This document shows, piece after piece, positions 29,103-39,410 of a stretch of 64,000 nucleotides of DNA. The stretch's first letter is position 1, and each line of letters opens with the position of its first letter. The stretch comes from Mesocricetibacter intestinalis. Its GTDB lineage: Bacteria > Pseudomonadota > Gammaproteobacteria > Enterobacterales > Pasteurellaceae. The stretch lies in contig NZ_SNYQ01000003.1 in NCBI RefSeq assembly GCF_004363295.1, positions 186,001 through 250,000 on the forward strand. Direction: 5' to 3'. The translations under genes and the position numbers were made by a program. Below the pieces are notes generated by a model. The model searched no databases. It was not told the origin of the DNA and worked only from the letters and a program-made list of their open reading frames with translations.

Positions 29103-29179
29103 TGGCGCACCCGAAAGGATTCGAACCTTTGACCGCTCGGTTCGTAGCCGAGTACTCTATCCAGCTGAGCTACGGGTGC
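29103..29179 (-). tRNA. tRNA-Arg (anticodon ACG), second copy
   Basis: Identical over its 77 nt to the copy 89 nt to the left (28937-29013). On the minus strand this copy is upstream, so the order of transcription is Ser, Arg, Arg. Confidence 0.97.
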
Positions 29180-29189
29180 CCTGAGTAAA

Positions 29190-29282
29190 TGGCGGTGAGA
29201 GAGGGATTCGAACCCTCGATGCAGCTTTTGACCGCATACTCCCTTAGCAGGGGAGCGCCTTCAGCCTCTCGGCCATCTCACC
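29190..29282 (-). tRNA. tRNA-Ser (anticodon GCT)
   Basis: A 93-nt gene with the long variable arm expected of tRNA-Ser and encoded CCA. The acceptor stem GGTGAGA/TCTCACC and the anticodon loop CTGCTAA give anticodon GCT, reading AGU and AGC. It heads the Ser-Arg-Arg cluster, with rep further upstream on the same strand. Confidence 0.96.
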
Positions 29283-29410
29283 GTCGTCGGTTTGTGGGCG
29301 GTATAATACGTTTTTCTGTAAATAAGTCAAATAATTTTTTGCAAATAAATCCAAAATGCCGATTGATTGCCTGATTTATCTACAAAATATTCATTCCGAA
29401 TTAACCAGAT

Positions 29411-31429
29411 CTAATTCTCCCGTTTCAGCATCGCACGCAACCCCGCCAAATTAGTACTGGTTTTCTGTTGTTGCTGCTCCTGCGTTATCGGCGGTTTGTC
29501 CCGCTCCCAGATTAAATCGTCCTGAGGTAATTCGAGTAAAAAGCGACTGGGTTCGGGTTTAAACCGTTCTCCGAACTGACGTCGTTCTTTACACAGAATA
29601 AAGCTTAAACTCTGTTGCGCACGGGTAATTCCCACATAGGCCAAACGTCGCTCTTCCTCAATATTATCCTCTTCAATACTGGTTTGATGAGGTAAAATGC
29701 CTTCTTCCATTCCTATTATAAATACATGGGGAAATTCCAGCCCTTTAGATGCGTGCAGGGTCATCAGTTGTACCTGGTCGCTTTCATCTTCTTCCTCGCC
29801 GCGCTCCAACATATCGCGTAGAGTCAGGCGGGCGACTACCTGGCTTAGATTCATGGCCGGATTAAATTCATCTCCCTTCAACATTTCACCGACCCAGCCG
29901 AATAGAGTAGCCAGGTTTTTACTCTGCATTTCCGCCATTTTCGGATTATTTGCCTGTTCGTACAAATATTCTTCATAATGCAGGGAAGAGAGCATATCAC
30001 GAACGGCCTCTTCCGCATCCGCCCGTTGCGCCTGCTCGCCTAGCGCCGTAATCCAGCGGGCAAAGTGTTGCAGGGCGTTATAGGCATTCGGTGTAATCTC
30101 CTGAATTAAATCCGGCTCAAAAATAGCTTCAAACAGGCTGATTTGCTTTTTATGGGCCAGAGCGCCGAGCCTTTCTAAAGTTACCGCGCCTATTTCCCGC
30201 TTCGGCGTATTAACAATACGTAAAAAGGCCGCATCGTCATCCGGATTTACCAGCACTCTTAAATAGGCCATCATATCTTTAATCTCGACACGCGAGAAAA
30301 AAGAAGTTCCGCCCGAAATCCGATAAGGAATACGGTTTTGCATAAGTACTTTTTCCAGCAATCGGGACTGATGATTGCCACGATACAACACCGCATAATC
30401 CCGATACCTGGTTTGATGACTAAAGCGATGGGCGATCAGTTCTCCCGCAACCCGTTCCGCTTCATGTTCTTCGTTTTTAGCTTCCAGAATCCGGATCTTT
30501 TCCCCTTCGCCCAGATGAGAAAACAGCTTCTTATCAAACACATGCTGATTATTATCGATCAGAATATTCGCGCAATGCAGAATACGTCGGGTGGAACGGT
30601 AATTCTGTTCCAGTTTAATCACCTTTAAGGCTGAAAAGTCATCGCGCAGCCGCATCATATTCTGCGGACGGGCGCCGCGCCACGAATAAATGGACTGATC
30701 ATCGTCGCCTACTAAGGTAAAGCGGGCGCGCTCCCCCACCAGTAATTTAATCAGTTCGTACTGACTGGTATTGGTATCCTGGTATTCGTCCACCAATAAA
30801 TAGCGGATACGGTTTTGCCATGCCTGGCGTATGTCTTCGCGCTGCTGAAATAATAATGTCGGCAGCATAATCAGATCATCAAAATCCAGCGCATTATAAG
30901 CGCGCATTTGATTCAGATAACGGGCATAACATTGGGCGAACACCTGTATTTTTTGCTCCCTTGCCCCCTGCAATGCCGCCTCCGCTAAGATTAAATCGTT
31001 CTTCCAGTTCGAAATCTGCATTATCAATTCATTCAGCAAATCTTTGTCTTGGTGCAACCATTCCTCACTTAGCTCTTTTAGTAAGGTTCGTTGATCATAT
31101 TCATCAAACAGGGTCATATTGGCTTTAAAGCCCAACTGTTTATATTCCCGTTTAATAATATCGAAACCCAGGGTATGAAAGGTGGAAACCATAAGCCCTT
31201 TACTCTGACTTTTACCGATGGAATGAGCCACACGTTCTTTCATTTCACGTGCGGCTTTATTGGTAAAAGTTACCGCTGCGATCTGCTTGGGCAGATAGCC
31301 GCATTGTTCCACCAAATAGGCGATTTTATTAATAATCACCCGAGTTTTGCCCGAACCCGCCCCGGCCAGAACCAAACAGGGTCCGGAAACATATTCTACC
31401 GCCTGTTGCTGTTGCCGATTCAATTGCAT
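29411..31429 (-). CDS. rep: ATP-dependent DNA helicase Rep
   Basis: A 672-residue superfamily 1A 3'-5' helicase that clears proteins ahead of the replication fork. Seen are Walker [13 protein letters not shown], motif Ia [14 protein letters not shown], Walker [11 protein letters not shown], motif [18 protein letters not shown], motif IV LEQNYRS, motif [13 protein letters not shown] and motif [12 protein letters not shown]. Length and N-terminus ([14 protein letters not shown]) fit Rep rather than UvrD (about 720). The lipoprotein gene upstream ends 3 nt before the start. Confidence 0.94.
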   Translation of the reverse strand: MQLNRQQQQAVEYVSGPCLVLAGAGSGKTRVIINKIAYLVEQCGYLPKQIAAVTFTNKAAREMKERVAHSIGKSQSKGLMVSTFHTLGFDIIKREYKQLGFKANMTLFDEYDQRTLLKELSEEWLHQDKDLLNELIMQISNWKNDLILAEAALQGAREQKIQVFAQCYARYLNQMRAYNALDFDDLIMLPTLLFQQREDIRQAWQNRIRYLLVDEYQDTNTSQYELIKLLVGERARFTLVGDDDQSIYSWRGARPQNMMRLRDDFSALKVIKLEQNYRSTRRILHCANILIDNNQHVFDKKLFSHLGEGEKIRILEAKNEEHEAERVAGELIAHRFSHQTRYRDYAVLYRGNHQSRLLEKVLMQNRIPYRISGGTSFFSRVEIKDMMAYLRVLVNPDDDAAFLRIVNTPKREIGAVTLERLGALAHKKQISLFEAIFEPDLIQEITPNAYNALQHFARWITALGEQAQRADAEEAVRDMLSSLHYEEYLYEQANNPKMAEMQSKNLATLFGWVGEMLKGDEFNPAMNLSQVVARLTLRDMLERGEEEDESDQVQLMTLHASKGLEFPHVFIIGMEEGILPHQTSIEEDNIEEERRLAYVGITRAQQSLSFILCKERRQFGERFKPEPSRFLLELPQDDLIWERDKPPITQEQQQQKTSTNLAGLRAMLKREN

Positions 31430-31432
31430 AGC

Positions 31433-31648
31433 CTATTCCTGTACCGCCAACGTGGACAGGAGCAGGCTGTCCAGCAGAAAAGAAAGAGGCAGATCCAGAA
31501 TAGGCAATCCCCATTTCTGCGCCATTTCCCAATCGTATTTAGTACCGGCATAAGCACTGTATGGCTGAGCCGGATTAAGCAGGGTAACAAGAGTACCGCA
31601 ACCGTTCAGACCTAAAAGAGCGGTCAAAATCAAGAGTCCTTTTTTCAT
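31433..31648 (-). CDS. YceK/YidQ-type small lipoprotein
   Basis: A 71-residue lipoprotein: signal peptide, lipobox LNGC with Cys17, then the family pattern [14 protein letters not shown] and a C-terminal hydrophobic [17 protein letters not shown]. coli YceK and YidQ have this size and layout; their role is unknown. It is followed directly by rep on the same strand, a pairing I do not recall from other genera. Confidence 0.75.
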   Translation of the reverse strand: MKKGLLILTALLGLNGCGTLVTLLNPAQPYSAYAGTKYDWEMAQKWGLPILDLPLSFLLDSLLLSTLAVQE

Positions 31649-31841
31649 AGCCTTCTCAGTTAAAAATTTTGCCCATTATAGTCAAGAATTCCCGCAAGCG
31701 TATTCAATAAATTTTCTAATTGCCGTTTTCACTTTCCGTGCGGAGGAAAAAACAATATGCAGCGGCGAAATACAGTCCTTGCCGGAACAATAGGAATAGC
31801 AAATCGAGCAAAATACTTGCTGTTTTTTTACACGCAATTTA

Positions 31842-31857
31842 TGTGATCTGCATCACA
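31842..31857. promoter_or_regulatory. CRP site 1 upstream of mtlA
   Basis: TGTGATCTGCATCACA: both half-sites match the CRP consensus (TGTGA-N6-TCACA) exactly. It is the most distal of three. Confidence 0.85.
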
Positions 31858-31881
31858 AAATAAGATTGCATTAATAAAAAA

Positions 31882-31897
31882 TGTGATAAGCATCACA
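31882..31897. promoter_or_regulatory. CRP site 2 upstream of mtlA
   Basis: TGTGATAAGCATCACA, exact in both half-sites. It lies 40 bp from site 1. Confidence 0.85.
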
Positions 31898-31925
31898 TTT
31901 TGTAAAAAATACGTTAAAAATTTAT

Positions 31926-31941
31926 TGTGATAATCATCACA
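31926..31941. promoter_or_regulatory. CRP site 3 upstream of mtlA
   Basis: TGTGATAATCATCACA, exact in both half-sites, 44 bp from site 2. Its centre is about 43 bp upstream of the start expected from the TTTAAT -10 at 31965, close to the class II position (-41.5). Confidence 0.85.
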
Positions 31942-32037
31942 TATTTTAACTAAAAAATTTCTGCTTTAATTTTGCCTGTGCTATTTTTCGCCATAGGGTT
32001 GAGCAGTAAATCTTATTCTTTCCAATTGAGGTGCAAT

Positions 32038-33921
32038 ATGCTGTCAGCAAATGCAAAAATCAAAGTCCAAAGTTTCGGACGTTTTCTGTCCAATATGGTT
32101 ATGCCGAATATCGGCGCTTTTATCGCCTGGGGGTTTATTACCGCCCTCTTTATTCCCACCGGCTGGTTACCGAACGAAACCCTAGCCAAACTGGTCGGCC
32201 CGATGATCACCTATCTGCTGCCGCTGCTCATCGGCTATACCGGCGGTAAACTGGTAGGGGGCGAACGTGGTGCCGTAGTAGGTGCCATTACTACTGCCGG
32301 AGTAATTGTCGGCACCGATATTCCCATGTTCCTCGGCGCCATGATTGCCGGTCCGAGCGGCGGTTGGGCAATCAAAACCTTTGATAAATGGGCGGACGGA
32401 AAAATCAAAAGCGGATTCGAAATGCTGGTTAACAACTTCTCCTCCGGTATTATCGGTATGCTGCTCGCGATTTTATTCTTCTGGGTGGTTGGTCCCGTCG
32501 TAAAATCTCTGTCCCAATTGCTGGCAGAGGGGGTCGATGTATTAGTGCGTGCCAATTTACTGGCGCTAACCTCCATTTTTGTCGAACCTGCGAAAATTCT
32601 ATTCCTGAATAACGCCATTAACCACGGTATTTTCTCACCTTTAGGTATTCAGCAATCACAGGAAATGGGTCAATCCGTATTTTTCCTGATTGAAGCAAAC
32701 CCCGGCCCGGGCTTGGGTATTCTGCTCGCCTATATGCTTTTTGGCAAGGGTTCCGCCAAACAAACGGCGGGCGGTGCGGCGATTATCCATTTCTTCGGCG
32801 GCATTCACGAAATCTACTTCCCTTATGTGCTGATGAATCCGCGCTTACTGCTGGCGGTCATTGCGGGAGGTATGTCCGGCGTATTTACCTTGACCTTATT
32901 TAATGCGGGTCTGGTTTCTCCGGCTTCTCCCGGCTCTATTTTCGCCGTTCTGCTAATGACCCCGAAAGCCTCTTTTATCGGCGTGATAGCCTCCGTACTC
33001 GTTGCCTGTGCGGTTTCTTTCATGATTGCCGCTTTCTTCCTGAAAATTCAGAAAGAAGACAATTCAAATAAACTGGAAGAAGCGCAGGCTGCGTCCAAAG
33101 CAATGAAAGAAGCGGGTGCGGCTAACCTCCGGGGTGATTACGGTTCTCTGGATAAAATCTTTGTTTCCTGCGATGCCGGTATGGGCTCCAGCGCAATGGG
33201 AGCCAGTATGCTGCGTAAAAAAGTGAAAGAAGCGGGCTTAGTACTGGAAGTAACAAATTGTGCGATCAACGATTTACCTCGGGACGCGCGCTTAATTATA
33301 ACGCATCAGGATTTAACGCTACGTGCCAAAAAGCAAGTACCGAATGCAATCCATCTGTCCTTACAGAATTTCCTGGATAACAAATTCTACGACGACCTGG
33401 TTAATAAGCTGAAAAAGGATCCTCAGGCAACCGTTCAAACACAAGCAACCGAATCTCAGACTCGCACGGAAATACAGACTGTAGGCGGCTTTAACCTCAG
33501 TGCCGAACAGATTTTCCTCGGCCTGAGCGCACAGGATAAATTCGAGGCGATCCGCTTTGCCGGCGAGCAGCTGGTAAAAGCTGGTTTCGTGCAACCGAGC
33601 TATGTAGACGCCATGTTCGAGCGGGAAAAACTGGTTTCCACCTACCTGGGCGAAGGGGTAGCGGTACCTCATGGTACCGTGGAAGCCAAGGAAGCGGTAA
33701 TTAAAACTGGGATTGTGGTCTGCCAGTATCCCCAGGGCGTATCTTTCAATGACGAAGATGAAGACAGCATCGCCAAACTGGTTATCGGCATTGCGGCGAA
33801 AAACAACGAACATATTCAGGTGGTAGCCGCCATTACCAATGCCTTGGATAGCGAAGAAGCTATTCAGTTGTTAACCAGCACCGATGATGTAAATCAAGTA
33901 CTGGAACTCTTAAAAGCCTAA
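32038..33921 (+). CDS. mtlA: PTS mannitol-specific enzyme IICBA
   Basis: MtlA imports mannitol and phosphorylates it to mannitol-1-phosphate. The 627-residue protein carries all three domains. IIC is about 1-340, with several membrane helices and the [13 protein letters not shown] motif. IIB has the phosphorylated Cys378 in [16 protein letters not shown] is about 485-627, with His545 in [10 protein letters not shown]. The ATG at 32038 follows TTGAGGTGCAAT; the frame is open upstream to 31972, but the [18 protein letters not shown] start is the conserved one. It heads mtlA-mtlD-mtlR. Confidence 0.96.
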   Translation: MLSANAKIKVQSFGRFLSNMVMPNIGAFIAWGFITALFIPTGWLPNETLAKLVGPMITYLLPLLIGYTGGKLVGGERGAVVGAITTAGVIVGTDIPMFLGAMIAGPSGGWAIKTFDKWADGKIKSGFEMLVNNFSSGIIGMLLAILFFWVVGPVVKSLSQLLAEGVDVLVRANLLALTSIFVEPAKILFLNNAINHGIFSPLGIQQSQEMGQSVFFLIEANPGPGLGILLAYMLFGKGSAKQTAGGAAIIHFFGGIHEIYFPYVLMNPRLLLAVIAGGMSGVFTLTLFNAGLVSPASPGSIFAVLLMTPKASFIGVIASVLVACAVSFMIAAFFLKIQKEDNSNKLEEAQAASKAMKEAGAANLRGDYGSLDKIFVSCDAGMGSSAMGASMLRKKVKEAGLVLEVTNCAINDLPRDARLIITHQDLTLRAKKQVPNAIHLSLQNFLDNKFYDDLVNKLKKDPQATVQTQATESQTRTEIQTVGGFNLSAEQIFLGLSAQDKFEAIRFAGEQLVKAGFVQPSYVDAMFEREKLVSTYLGEGVAVPHGTVEAKEAVIKTGIVVCQYPQGVSFNDEDEDSIAKLVIGIAAKNNEHIQVVAAITNALDSEEAIQLLTSTDDVNQVLELLKA

Positions 33922-33936
33922 AAGAGCGGTCAAAAA

Positions 33937-33960
33937 CGGCGCAGTTTTTTCCCTGCGCCG
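33937..33960 (+). terminator. Hairpin between mtlA and mtlD
   Basis: CGGCGCAG/CTGCGCCG, 8-bp stem with an 8-nt loop, followed by AATTTTATT. In the middle of an operon it is more likely to lower read-through or protect the mtlA 3' end than to end transcription fully. Confidence 0.55.
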
Positions 33961-33982
33961 AATTTTATTCGGAGAACATATT

Positions 33983-35134
33983 ATGCAAGCATTACATTTC
34001 GGCGCCGGAAATATCGGACGCGGTTTTATCGGTAAACTATTGGCAGACAGCGGTATTAAGGTTATCTTCGCCGATGTGAACGAAAAAATTATTGATTTAC
34101 TTCGTTCTCAAGGCAGTTACCGAGTAAAAATCGTAGGTGATAACCTGGATCTGGTGGAAGAAGTCAATAACATCAGCGCCATCAATTCCAAGGATATTGA
34201 CGGCTTAATCCCATTGTTCACTCAGGTTGATCTTATTACCACCGCCGTCGGCCCGAACGTATTGAAAATCATCGCCCCTACCCTGGCACAAGGAATTCTC
34301 GCTCGCTTGGCACAGGGAAATACTCGTCCCTTAAATATTATCGCCTGTGAAAATATGGTACGCGGCACCAGTTTCCTAAAAGAACAGGTATTCGCCCATT
34401 TACCGCAGGAGGCCCGGGCCAGCGCGGAACGCCTGATAGGTTTTGTGGATAGTGCGGTGGATCGCATCGTGCCGCCGGTACAGGCGGACGAAGCCGATCC
34501 CCTATTGGTTACCGTTGAAGCTTTCAGTGAATGGATTGTGGATCAAACCCAATTTAAAGGAGAAATTCCAACTATCAAGGGGATGGAAAAAACCGATAAT
34601 CTGATGGCATTCGTCGAACGTAAGCTCTTCACCTTGAATACCGGTCATGCGGTTACCGCCTATTACGGTAAACTGAAAGGCTACCGTTTTGTGCGGGAGA
34701 GCATTGAAGATCCTGAAGTCAAAGCTTTTGTCAAAGCCGTTATGCAAGAAAGCGGCGCAGTATTAATCAAACGCTATGCTTTTGATCCCCAAGCTCATTC
34801 CGCCTATATCGAAAAAATTCTGCAACGCTTCGCCAATCCTTATCTGACCGATGAGGTAGATCGGGTCGGACGTGAACCCTTGCGTAAACTCAGCTATAAT
34901 GACCGTCTGATTAAGCCCTTACGCGGCACTTTGGAATATGGTTTAGCCCATCAAAATCTGATGCGCGCCGTAGCCACCGCATTACATTACCGTAATGAAC
35001 AGGATCCTCAGGCCCAAGAGCTACAGCACTATCTGTGCGCTAAGGGAGTCAGAGCTACCTTGCAAAAATACTGCGAATTGCAGGAGGAAGGTCTGATTGA
35101 GGAAATCGCTGCAATTTACCATGAAATTAAATAA
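33983..35134 (+). CDS. mtlD: Mannitol-1-phosphate 5-dehydrogenase
   Basis: MtlD oxidises mannitol-1-phosphate to fructose-6-phosphate with NAD+. The 383-residue polyol dehydrogenase has the N-terminal NAD site [31 protein letters not shown], the catalytic-lysine region [19 protein letters not shown] and [17 protein letters not shown]. The ATG follows TTCGGAGAACATATT. Second gene of the mannitol operon, 61 nt after mtlA. Confidence 0.96.
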   Translation: MQALHFGAGNIGRGFIGKLLADSGIKVIFADVNEKIIDLLRSQGSYRVKIVGDNLDLVEEVNNISAINSKDIDGLIPLFTQVDLITTAVGPNVLKIIAPTLAQGILARLAQGNTRPLNIIACENMVRGTSFLKEQVFAHLPQEARASAERLIGFVDSAVDRIVPPVQADEADPLLVTVEAFSEWIVDQTQFKGEIPTIKGMEKTDNLMAFVERKLFTLNTGHAVTAYYGKLKGYRFVRESIEDPEVKAFVKAVMQESGAVLIKRYAFDPQAHSAYIEKILQRFANPYLTDEVDRVGREPLRKLSYNDRLIKPLRGTLEYGLAHQNLMRAVATALHYRNEQDPQAQELQHYLCAKGVRATLQKYCELQEEGLIEEIAAIYHEIK

Positions 35135-35204
35135 TCCGCCCGACCCGCCCGCTTGGCGCGGGTCGAAGCGACTATGGATAGCTGTTAAATAAAAGGAATA
35201 AGCT

Positions 35205-35720
35205 GTGTCCGCCGAAGAGCCGATTTATGAAAAATTAAATGATGCCGTAACTATTCGAGGTTTTATTACCGCTTCGGTGGCTATTTTTGACGAAGCGGTG
35301 GATAATTTAATCAATCGGGTATTCCGCAAAACGGATTTTGTGGTCGAATCGGTGATTGAGTCCCTGTTTGTTAATTCAGGCCCTCTTTCCGACCTTTCCG
35401 TACGTCTTAAGGTTTTACTCGGTCTCGGAGTAATCAGCCATAATGTCTATGCAGATATTAACGCTTTTCTCCGTCTCAAAGAGCAGCTCAATAACGACGA
35501 AAAGGAATACCTGTTCAGCGATCCCCCGATTTTAGAATTTATCCGTTCTCTTAATTTTCAGCAAAACAATGCCTTTCTCAATCTTGAACCCGCAAGCGGC
35601 GACACCACTTCCCTGCTCTATCAGGTCAAAGCATTGCGCAGAGAAAAACTGATCCGCTCCTGTCTGATTCTAAATATCAGTGATATTTATGCACAGCTAC
35701 AAATTGAAAGCCCCCTTTAA
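35205..35720 (+). CDS. mtlR: Mannitol operon repressor MtlR
   Basis: A 171-residue helical protein of the MtlR family, starting at GTG behind AAAAGGAATAAGCT. Patterns such as GFITASVAIFDEAVDNLINRVFR, LSDLSVRLKVLLGLG and LREKLIRS-like RREKLIRSCLILNISD match the family. MtlR proteins have no DNA-binding motif, and repression probably works through a partner; that is family knowledge. Last gene of the operon, 70 nt after mtlD. Confidence 0.88.
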   Translation: MSAEEPIYEKLNDAVTIRGFITASVAIFDEAVDNLINRVFRKTDFVVESVIESLFVNSGPLSDLSVRLKVLLGLGVISHNVYADINAFLRLKEQLNNDEKEYLFSDPPILEFIRSLNFQQNNAFLNLEPASGDTTSLLYQVKALRREKLIRSCLILNISDIYAQLQIESPL

Positions 35721-35901
35721 ACGCTCAATCCGCAAGAGCAGATTAAAAAATAAGCGGGCTATTTTCCCCGGGATAAAATTCTCCACCCATATCCAATAAA
35801 AACACTAACCAATTGATTAATAAAGAATTAATAAAATAAATTCAAAAAATAAAAAAAACTTTCTCATTCCATTCTTTATTATTCTCCGTTCAGCCACAAT
35901 G

Positions 35902-35910
35902 TTATCCACA
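35902..35910 (+). promoter_or_regulatory. DnaA box, exact consensus
   Basis: TTATCCACA, the strong DnaA-binding consensus. Confidence 0.6.
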
Positions 35911-36127
35911 GAAATCCTGAATAACTCACAAACAGAAGATATCTCGCCCGAATGCCTTTCCTTGCGGTTGAAAAATATTCGAATCCCAGCAAGCTCAAGA
36001 GATAAAAACAAACACTTAGGAATGTCAAGAGATCCGCCGTATAAAAAATACAAGATCAGGATCCCAACGCCGCGGAGATAGCGTTCTTTCCCGCTGGCGG
36101 AAAAAATATTTTTTCCCCGTCCGCCCT

Positions 36128-36169
36128 TTATCATCAATTTATTCACAGCTTTATTCACAATGTTGATAA
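36128..36169. promoter_or_regulatory. Cluster of DnaA-box-like sites upstream of rppH
   Basis: Two TTATTCACA sites at 36139-36147 and 36151-36159 start 12 bp apart. TTATCATCA (36128, two mismatches from consensus) precedes them, and TGTTGATAA (36161-36169, one mismatch on the minus strand) follows. Spacing of 10-12 bp puts them on one helix face. Confidence 0.45.
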
Positions 36170-36291
36170 AAACCCGACAAAAAAAGTGCGCTTTTTCAGA
36201 TTTCTCCGCCCCGTACTTGTACAAAAGGGCATATTATGAAACAATTCGGGACCAGTAATAAATTAAAAAAGATAAGTAAAGGTGAGCGATA

Positions 36292-36891
36292 GTGATCGAT
36301 TTCGATGGCTACCGTCCGAATGTGGGTATTGTAATTTGTAATCGCAAAAAGCAAGTACTCTGGGCCAAAAGATACGGACAGAATTCCTGGCAATTTCCGC
36401 AAGGCGGGATTAACGATAATGAAAGCCCCGAGCAAGCCATGTACCGCGAGCTATATGAAGAAGTGGGGCTAACTAAAAAAGACGTACGTATTCTTTACGC
36501 TTCCCGCCAATGGCTGCGCTATAAATTACCCAAACGCCTGCTACGCCATGACAGCAAGCCCGTATGTATCGGGCAAAAACAACGTTGGTTTTTGGTACAA
36601 CTGGTTTCCGACGAAAAAAATATCGATATGAATCGTACCCCTTCACCGGAATTCGACGGCTGGCGTTGGGTCAGTTTCTGGTATCCGGTTCGTCAGGTAG
36701 TTTCCTTTAAACGCGATGTTTACCGCAAGGCGATGAAAGAATTTGCCGCCGCCCTATTCGAAACGGGCAAAGGTATCGCGCTAACCTCCGCTTCCAGTGC
36801 CGAAGATAATCTCAGAGCGCCCTCCGCTGCGCAGAAAGGAAATTTTTATCCGAAAAGCCATAATCATCACAAAAAACGTAGAACAAGGTAA
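36292..36891 (+). CDS. rppH: RNA pyrophosphohydrolase
   Basis: RppH removes pyrophosphate from the 5' end of mRNA and so triggers RNase E decay. The 199-residue Nudix protein starts at GTG behind AAAGGTGAG and matches E. coli RppH throughout: [23 protein letters not shown], Nudix box helix [20 protein letters not shown] and [20 protein letters not shown] basic, His-rich C-terminal tail is about 30 residues longer than in E. coli. It opens a plus-strand run to tadA. Confidence 0.95.
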   Translation: MIDFDGYRPNVGIVICNRKKQVLWAKRYGQNSWQFPQGGINDNESPEQAMYRELYEEVGLTKKDVRILYASRQWLRYKLPKRLLRHDSKPVCIGQKQRWFLVQLVSDEKNIDMNRTPSPEFDGWRWVSFWYPVRQVVSFKRDVYRKAMKEFAAALFETGKGIALTSASSAEDNLRAPSAAQKGNFYPKSHNHHKKRRTR

Positions 36892-36900
36892 TTTCACTCC

Positions 36901-37692
36901 ATGCTAAGCTTTTTTATTATTTGTTTAAGCGTCGGTGCCCTGGTCGGTTTTCTGGCCGGGCTGTTCGGTATCGGCGGCGGCCTTATCGTGGTGCCGGCAT
37001 TAGTATATCTGTTGCCGATGGCAGGGGTACCTGAGGCGCAGCTAATGGCTACCGCACTCGGCACCTCCTTTGCCACCATTGTCATTACCGGTTTTTCCTC
37101 GGCCCAACGCCACCATAAGTTGGGTAATATCCTCTGGCCGGCGGTAAAAATTCTGGCCCCCACCATTATGCTGGCCACCTTTGTTTCCGGTTTGTTTATC
37201 GGCAATCTGCCGAAAGAAATTTCCGGCAAGCTTTTTGCCTGCCTGGTGGTTTATCTGGCGATAAAAATGATACTGTCAATAAAACCGGCAAAAGCAGATA
37301 AGCAACTGACCACAACCTCCTCCCTTATAGGCGGTATCCTGATCGGGATCGCATCAAGTATGGCCGGCATCGGCGGAGGCGGTTTTATCGTGCCTTTTCT
37401 GAATTCACGCGGTGTCGATATGAAAAAAGCCATAGGTTCCTCCGCTTTCTGCGGTATGCTGCTCGGCCTGTCCGGAATGCTCAGTTTTATGCTCGGAGGT
37501 TGGCATCTGCAGAATATGCCCCAATGGTCGCTGGGCTATATTTACTTGCCTGCCGTACTGGGAATTACAATAACATCTTTTTTCACTTCTAAACTCGGCG
37601 CCACTGTTACCGGCCGTTTACCCGTTCCGATTTTGAAGCGCTGCTTCGCCTTATTATTAATTGTGATCGCAATAGATATGTTTTTAGATTAG
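36901..37692 (+). CDS. TauE/SafE family membrane protein
   Basis: A 263-residue inner-membrane protein with about eight helices and a duplicated glycine motif: FLAGLFGIGGGLIVVPAL near the start and IASSMAGIGGGGFIVPFL in the middle. This is the TauE/SafE (sulfite/sulfoacetate exporter) family, E. coli YfcA type. Substrate unknown. It sits 9 nt after rppH and 21 nt before lgt, an order I also recall in H. influenzae. Confidence 0.85.
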   Translation: MLSFFIICLSVGALVGFLAGLFGIGGGLIVVPALVYLLPMAGVPEAQLMATALGTSFATIVITGFSSAQRHHKLGNILWPAVKILAPTIMLATFVSGLFIGNLPKEISGKLFACLVVYLAIKMILSIKPAKADKQLTTTSSLIGGILIGIASSMAGIGGGGFIVPFLNSRGVDMKKAIGSSAFCGMLLGLSGMLSFMLGGWHLQNMPQWSLGYIYLPAVLGITITSFFTSKLGATVTGRLPVPILKRCFALLLIVIAIDMFLD

Positions 37693-37713
37693 TTTGACAG
37701 AAAAAGGAAGTTT

Positions 37714-38520
37714 ATGAATGCTCAATTTTTATCGTTTCCGCAATTTGATCCTGTAATTTTTTCTTTAGGCCCGCTCAGCCTGCGTTGGTACGGGCTGATG
37801 TATTTAATCGGCTTTCTTTTTGCCCGCTGGTTGGCCCTGCGCCGTGCCAAAGGTGCCGGCAGCGGATGGAATGCGGAACAGGTGGACAGCCTGCTGTTTA
37901 ACGGTTTTGCCGGTGTTTTTTTAGGCGGCCGTATCGGTTATGTATTTTTCTATCAATGGGATTTATTTCTGGCCGATCCCGCCTACCTTTTCCGGGTTTG
38001 GGAAGGCGGAATGTCCTTTCACGGCGGATTAATCGGGGTAATCCTTGCCATGCTGATTACCGCCCGTCTGCAACAGCGGCGCTTCTGGGCGGTAGCGGAT
38101 TTTGTCGCTCCGCTGATTCCTTTCGGTTTGGGAATGGGACGAATCGGTAACTTTATCAATGACGAATTATGGGGAAGAGTAACAGATGTTTCTTGGGCGG
38201 TATTATTCCCTTCCGGCGGTTATCTGCCACGCCATCCCTCTCAATTATACGAAGCCTTTTTAGAAGGGGTCGTGCTGTTTTGTATTTTAAATCTGTTTAT
38301 CCGTAAAGCCCGTCCGCAAGGTTCCGTTGCCGGTCTGTTCCTGCTTTGTTACGGTATATTCCGCTTTATCGTCGAGTTTTTCCGTGAGCCGGATGCACAA
38401 CTCGGTTTATATTTCGGCCAACATATTTCAATGGGGCAGATTCTGTCCGCCCCAATGATAGTACTCGGCGGACTTATTATGCTTTGGGCCTATCGGCATA
38501 AAACCGAGATTAAAGCATAA
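37714..38520 (+). CDS. lgt: Prolipoprotein diacylglyceryl transferase
   Basis: Lgt moves a diacylglyceryl group from phosphatidylglycerol to the lipobox cysteine, the first step of lipoprotein maturation in the inner membrane. The 268-residue protein has seven hydrophobic segments, the [10 protein letters not shown] motif and the family signature [14 protein letters not shown], with [13 protein letters not shown]. lgt is followed by thyA, a widely kept pair. Confidence 0.96.
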   Translation: MNAQFLSFPQFDPVIFSLGPLSLRWYGLMYLIGFLFARWLALRRAKGAGSGWNAEQVDSLLFNGFAGVFLGGRIGYVFFYQWDLFLADPAYLFRVWEGGMSFHGGLIGVILAMLITARLQQRRFWAVADFVAPLIPFGLGMGRIGNFINDELWGRVTDVSWAVLFPSGGYLPRHPSQLYEAFLEGVVLFCILNLFIRKARPQGSVAGLFLLCYGIFRFIVEFFREPDAQLGLYFGQHISMGQILSAPMIVLGGLIMLWAYRHKTEIKA

Positions 38521-38543
38521 ACATACAGAGGGGAGAAAAAGCT

Positions 38544-39395
38544 ATGCATCAGTATTTGACATTATGTCGCCGTATTATTGACGAAGGCGTATGGGTTGAT
38601 AACCAGCGCACAGGGAAACGCTGTTTAACCGTAATCAATGCGGATCTTAACTATGATGTGGCCGCTAACCAGTTTCCGCTGATCACGACCCGAAAAAGTT
38701 ACTGGAAAGCCGCTATCGCTGAGTTTCTGGGCTATTTGCGCGGTTATGATAATGCAGCGGATTTCCGTAAACTAGGGGCCAAAACTTGGGATGCCAACGC
38801 CAATGAAAATCCCGCTTGGCTGAACAACCCTAACCGTAAAGGGGTTGATGATATGGGACGGGTGTACGGCGTCCAGGGACGCCGCTGGCGTAAACCGAAC
38901 GGCGAAAGCCTAGATCAGCTGCGCAAAATCGTTGATGATTTACGTCGCGGTATTGACGATCGCGGTGAAATACTTACCTTCCTGAATCCCGGTGAATTTG
39001 AGCTCGGCTGCCTGCGCCCCTGCATGTACAGCCATACTTTTTCCCTGCTCGGCGATACCCTTTATCTGACCAGCTATCAGCGTTCCTGCGATGTGCCGCT
39101 GGGATTGAATTTCAATCAGATTCAGGTCTTTACCTTCTTGGCGCTAATGGCGCAGATTACCGGTAAGAAAGCGGGCATGGCCTACCATAAAATCGTAAAT
39201 GCGCATATTTACGAAGATCAGCTGGAACTGATGCGCGATGTCCAATTAAAACGCGAACCTTTCCCGTCGCCGAAGCTGGAAATTAATCCGGATATAAAAA
39301 CGCTGGAGGATCTGGAAACCTGGGTAACCACGGAGGATTTCAAGGTGATCGGTTATGAATGCCACGAAGCGATTAAATATCCTTTTTCGGTCTAA
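38544..39395 (+). CDS. thyA: Thymidylate synthase
   Basis: ThyA methylates dUMP to dTMP using methylene-tetrahydrofolate; FolA, also in this window, regenerates the folate. The 283-residue product belongs to the Haemophilus-type subfamily, longer than E. coli ThyA (264). The nucleophile Cys lies in [10 protein letters not shown], and [18 protein letters not shown] and [17 protein letters not shown] are the dUMP-binding stretches. The ATG follows AGAGGGGAGAAAAAGCT. Confidence 0.95.
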   Translation: MHQYLTLCRRIIDEGVWVDNQRTGKRCLTVINADLNYDVAANQFPLITTRKSYWKAAIAEFLGYLRGYDNAADFRKLGAKTWDANANENPAWLNNPNRKGVDDMGRVYGVQGRRWRKPNGESLDQLRKIVDDLRRGIDDRGEILTFLNPGEFELGCLRPCMYSHTFSLLGDTLYLTSYQRSCDVPLGLNFNQIQVFTFLALMAQITGKKAGMAYHKIVNAHIYEDQLELMRDVQLKREPFPSPKLEINPDIKTLEDLETWVTTEDFKVIGYECHEAIKYPFSV

Positions 39396-39410
39396 TCCTC
39401 GGAGCTAAAA

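Larger units (their letters stand above)
31649..32037. promoter_or_regulatory. Regulatory gap between the YceK-type gene and mtlA
   Basis: A 389-nt AT-rich gap. Its right half carries the mtlA control region with three tandem CRP sites and a -10-like TTTAAT at 31965-31970. The left half (31649-31840) shows no gene and presumably holds the promoter of the YceK-type gene. Confidence 0.7.
35721..36291. other. AT-rich gap with DnaA-box-like sites
   Basis: 571 nt with no convincing gene: a 60-codon plus-strand frame and a longer minus-strand frame have poor translations and no ribosome site. It contains a very AT-rich stretch (about 35811-35865) and an exact DnaA box TTATCCACA (35902-35910). At 36128-36169 there is a cluster of two TTATTCACA boxes plus two weaker ones, and GATC sites lie between. 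The rppH promoter must also lie here. Confidence 0.5.

Noticed and set aside
29189-29374. Small frame overlapping tRNA-Ser on the plus strand
   Set aside because: It is the antisense of the tRNA gene.
35817-36224. Minus-strand frame of 135 codons in the mtlR-rppH gap
   Set aside because: Low-complexity, Phe/Ile-rich translation from AT-rich DNA with no ribosome site; better explained as non-coding sequence with DnaA boxes.
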